In this document: positions 62,121-64,000 of the stretch, one piece after another
How the letters are laid out: each line of letters begins with the position of its first letter
Position numbering within the stretch: the first letter of the stretch is position 1
Source of the DNA: Paenibacillaceae bacterium
Lineage (GTDB): Bacteria; Bacillota; Clostridia; Lachnospirales; Lachnospiraceae
NCBI GenBank assembly: GCA_015057705.1
Contig: SVDU01000001.1
Location: 372,001-436,000 of the forward strand
Direction of reading: 5' to 3'
Length of the DNA: 64,000 nucleotides
Position numbers and translations under genes: made by a program
Notes under the pieces: generated by a model
Told to the model about the DNA's origin: nothing
Databases searched by the model: none
What the model saw: the letters and a program-made list of their open reading frames with translations, nothing else

Positions 62121-63065
62121 ATGAGTAATCTGTTTGTTTTTGGTAATGGTTTTGATTTGGCTCATGGTTTTGATACAAGCTATGATGATTTTAAAATATG
62201 GCTTAGTGAAAAATATGATGAATCATCAGATTCGTATGAGTCGTTTCCTAAATACAACACTAATTATAAAAGGTTTGAATCATTTAGTTTTGAAAGCATG
62301 TCTTATTTTTTCTATAATCTTATTTACAATGTAGTTGGTAGTGATTGGAGACAATTTGAAGCAGCATTGTCAAAACTTGATTGGGTTTCAATAATCGAAA
62401 ATGAATGTTATGGCAGTAATTATAAAGAACGAATGTTCCAAGCTGAGGATATAGCTGTACAAATAAGAGATTTTGCTCACGTTTTAAAAGATAGTCTATT
62501 TAAAAGTTGGGCTGAGGAAATTGACATTTCACACCCTAAGTCAATTTCAGAAGAACTTATAGGATTGATTGATAATGAACATGATTATTTCTTGAATTTC
62601 AATTATACTGATACACTTGAAAAACACTATAATATCAATAATGTTTGCCATATACACGGACAATCTTCTAAACATGATAGTTTGATCGTGGGACATTCGG
62701 GAAAAGATAAAATAGAGTTTGATAGCTATTTGACTATTACTTATTCTTACATTCGACAGATTTATGAAGATTATCGAAAAGATACTAAAAACATATATAA
62801 AAAGCACATGGATTTTTTTAATAAATTATATAATAATAATATTACTAATATTTATATACACGGTTTTTCATTTTCAGATGTTGATATGTTTTACTTAAAA
62901 AAAATCGCACTAAAACTAGATACTTCTGTGGTACGTATTCATCTACATAGCTATTTAGAGGAGGACTTTGAAGGCTTCAAAAAGAAACTCATTAGATGTG
63001 GATTCCATAATATTAACATTATACAGTTTAGATTATCTGATATCAATGATGTATGTGAGATATGA
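62121..63065 (+). CDS. AbiH family abortive-infection protein
   Basis: 314 residues. The opening LFVFGNGFDLAHGFDTSYDDFKIWL is the AbiH signature, and FNYTDTLEKHYNINNVCHIHGQ with GHSG follows. AbiH was described as a phage-exclusion factor in Lactococcus; its mechanism is unknown. AT-rich cargo at the right end with AAGGAGCA upstream. Immediately follows the fibre cassettes. Confidence 0.85.
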   Translation: MSNLFVFGNGFDLAHGFDTSYDDFKIWLSEKYDESSDSYESFPKYNTNYKRFESFSFESMSYFFYNLIYNVVGSDWRQFEAALSKLDWVSIIENECYGSNYKERMFQAEDIAVQIRDFAHVLKDSLFKSWAEEIDISHPKSISEELIGLIDNEHDYFLNFNYTDTLEKHYNINNVCHIHGQSSKHDSLIVGHSGKDKIEFDSYLTITYSYIRQIYEDYRKDTKNIYKKHMDFFNKLYNNNITNIYIHGFSFSDVDMFYLKKIALKLDTSVVRIHLHSYLEEDFEGFKKKLIRCGFHNINIIQFRLSDINDVCEI

Positions 63066-63238
63066 AACTAGGAGGCGGAAAATTCTGTCTCCTTTTTAAT
63101 AAAAAATTACTATTTATTTTGGCAGTCTTAATTTGATATAAGAATTACTTATTGCTATAACCTATTCCGTGATTATATAACATTTTACCATCGGTTTTAT
63201 CAACTGATGGTAAAGTATAACGGAAGGAGCAATTACAT

Positions 63239-63499
63239 ATGATAAAAATTTTACTCTCTTCAAGGCTAGGTGACCGAAAATGGACACAAGCAGATTTGGC
63301 GCGAAAAACAGGTATTCGGCCAACGACAATTTCGGAGCTGTACCATGAGATGGTAGAAAGAGTAAACTTAGAACATTTGGATCTGATTTGCGAAGCATTA
63401 GACTGCGATCTCAGCAACTTAATTGTATATGAACCAAATAAAGAGCCAAAAATTGTACATACCATTAATGGGTCACCTAAGCCAAAGGACATAAAGTGA
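63239..63499 (+). CDS. Cro/C1-type HTH regulator
   Basis: 86 residues with a classic HTH_XRE (residues 3-65: QADLARKTGIRPTTISELY). It lies at the far right end of the prophage, near attR. AAGGAGCA precedes the ATG. May regulate the cargo or act as a toxin-antitoxin-like regulator; no partner seen. Confidence 0.78.
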   Translation: MIKILLSSRLGDRKWTQADLARKTGIRPTTISELYHEMVERVNLEHLDLICEALDCDLSNLIVYEPNKEPKIVHTINGSPKPKDIK

Positions 63500-63507
63500 T
63501 ATGTCTC

Positions 63508-63545
63508 AAAAGGATGCGTTGTTTGATCAGCGCATCCTTTTTGTT
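63508..63545 (+). terminator. Terminator of the HTH regulator
   Basis: AAAAGGATGCG (63508-63518) pairs with CGCATCCTTTT (63531-63541), then T-rich sequence. Confidence 0.85.
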
Positions 63546-63690
63546 GTATTACTTCCTTTTATATGATATATTAATAGCGGTGACACCCAAATGGCACCCA
63601 TATGTTGAAAATGCTATTGATATTGTACGGAATGAGCGGTTAAATTGAACGTATTATAGCATATGTGTACGCTAACGATTACCGGTCAAT
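63546..63690. other. Right attachment arm of the prophage, no gene
   Basis: Contains the arm-type repeat (63581-63599) and no open frame of note. Together with 5656-5674 it flanks the core when the phage is excised. Confidence 0.6.
63581..63599. repeat. Integrase arm-type repeat, right end
   Basis: TGACACCCAAATGGCACCC, one mismatch to 5656-5674. Confidence 0.65.
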
Positions 63691-63705
63691 ATTGAGTTTG
63701 AATAA
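63691..63705 (+). other. attR core (15-bp direct repeat)
   Basis: ATTGAGTTTGAATAA, identical to the guaA end at 5581-5595. Marks the phage-host boundary on the right. Confidence 0.88.
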
Positions 63706-63712
63706 AAAATTT

Positions 63713-63756
63713 GAGCCCGCAAAGCCTTATAAAATAAGGATTTGTGGGCTCTCTTT
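63713..63756 (+). terminator. Displaced native guaA terminator
   Basis: GAGCCCGCAAA (63713-63723) pairs with TTTGTGGGCTC (63741-63751), with an inner CCTTAT/ATAAGG stem, then TCTTT. It begins 8 bases after attR, where guaA would end in an uninfected chromosome. Confidence 0.82.
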
Positions 63757-63889
63757 ATGTCGTTTGGTACTATTTTGGTATTATGTAACACGTCATTGAA
63801 CGAATAGTTAAATAACTTCTTTCAAATAACTATATGATTTACTTGAGAGAATTAAGTTATTTGTTTCTTTTATTTCATTTGCCATTTAA

Positions 63890-64000
63890 TTAGATATTAG
63901 ATGATGGTATTTCTATACTATGTACAAGCATGTCTCTTATCTTTTTTAATTCAAGAAGCCTATTATACTCTTTTGGTGAAAAAATTTCTTTTAGGTTATT
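63890..64000 (-). CDS. 3' end of an unidentified gene (partial)
   Basis: Minus-strand open frame entering from base 64000 and stopping at 63890. The last 36 residues include EYNRLLELKKIRDMLVHSIEI. RDMLVH has the spacing of a HEPN-type Rx4H motif, so it may be a HEPN-domain protein, but the fragment is too short to be sure. Belongs to the host flank. Confidence 0.5.
   Translation of the reverse strand, partial: NNLKEIFSPKEYNRLLELKKIRDMLVHSIEIPSSNI

Larger units (their letters stand above)
5581..63705. mobile_element. Complete PBSX-like contractile-tail prophage inserted at the 3' end of guaA
   Basis: The limits are set by a perfect 15-base direct repeat (ATTGAGTTTGAATAA) at 5581-5595 and 63691-63705. 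Inside, in order, are integrase and repressors (minus strand), early, recombination and replication genes, a defence cargo island, DNA packaging, head, contractile tail, baseplate, tail fibre and lysis genes. All expected functional modules are present and none of the core genes is visibly broken, so it may be inducible. The structural genes follow the Bacillus PBSX xkd gene order. Cargo genes are clearly more AT-rich than the phage backbone. Confidence 0.93.

Overview
The window is a piece of a low-to-mid GC Firmicutes chromosome. Codon use, strong AGGAGG ribosome sites, frequent TTG/GTG starts and the gene types suggest a clostridium, most likely Lachnospiraceae; this is inference and no rRNA is present. 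Host genes flank an essentially complete prophage of about 58 kb. On the left are a lipoprotein gene (partial), uvrA with a LexA-type box in its promoter, and guaA. On the right are only the displaced guaA terminator and the 3' end of one gene.

The prophage (about 5581-63705) sits in the 3' end of guaA. The last 15 bases of guaA (5581-5595) recur at 63691-63705, and the integrase gene lies just inside the left end. The left arm (5.7-9.4 kb, minus strand) carries the integrase, a membrane protein and two related repressors. It faces a consensus rightward promoter with operator palindromes at 9.4 kb. The early region (9.7-24.3 kb, plus strand) holds small regulators, a YqaJ/RecT recombination module, a DUF4373 replication protein, HTH and zinc-finger proteins, a DUF5131 protein, a sigma-like regulator and an HNH nuclease. 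An FRG-domain cargo gene lies among them.

From 24.5 to 31.9 kb there is an AT-rich cargo island of likely anti-phage genes: a PARIS-like ATPase/DUF4435 pair, a 987-residue SIR2 protein resembling defence-associated sirtuins, and a DUF4062 plus HEPN pair. Two similar TTGACA promoters bracket it. After it come a ParB-like protein, a C5 DNA methyltransferase, the terminases and a PBSX/Xkd-type myovirus structural module: portal, head, sheath, tube, frameshifted chaperone, tape measure, hub and baseplate.

The most striking feature is at the tail-fibre end. The fibre gene (54021) carries a 13-bp site, AARTAGTGATTTA, inside its reading frame. Three more copies of the site, at 55.1, 61.16 and 62.0 kb, each open directly, in the same frame, into an alternative C-terminal coding segment that has no start signals of its own. 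The four segments form two tail-to-tail pairs, each pair separated by exactly 7 bp. A second tyrosine recombinase (60035-61051) lies between the pairs. I read this as a shufflon-like receptor-binding switch with four possible fibre tips. Between the two pairs lie a secreted nuclease, the lysis genes (two holin-like proteins and a choline-binding-repeat endolysin) and small cargo genes. An AbiH-type gene and a Cro/C1-like regulator close the right end.

Family assignments rest on recognised motifs and gene order only; no database search was run.
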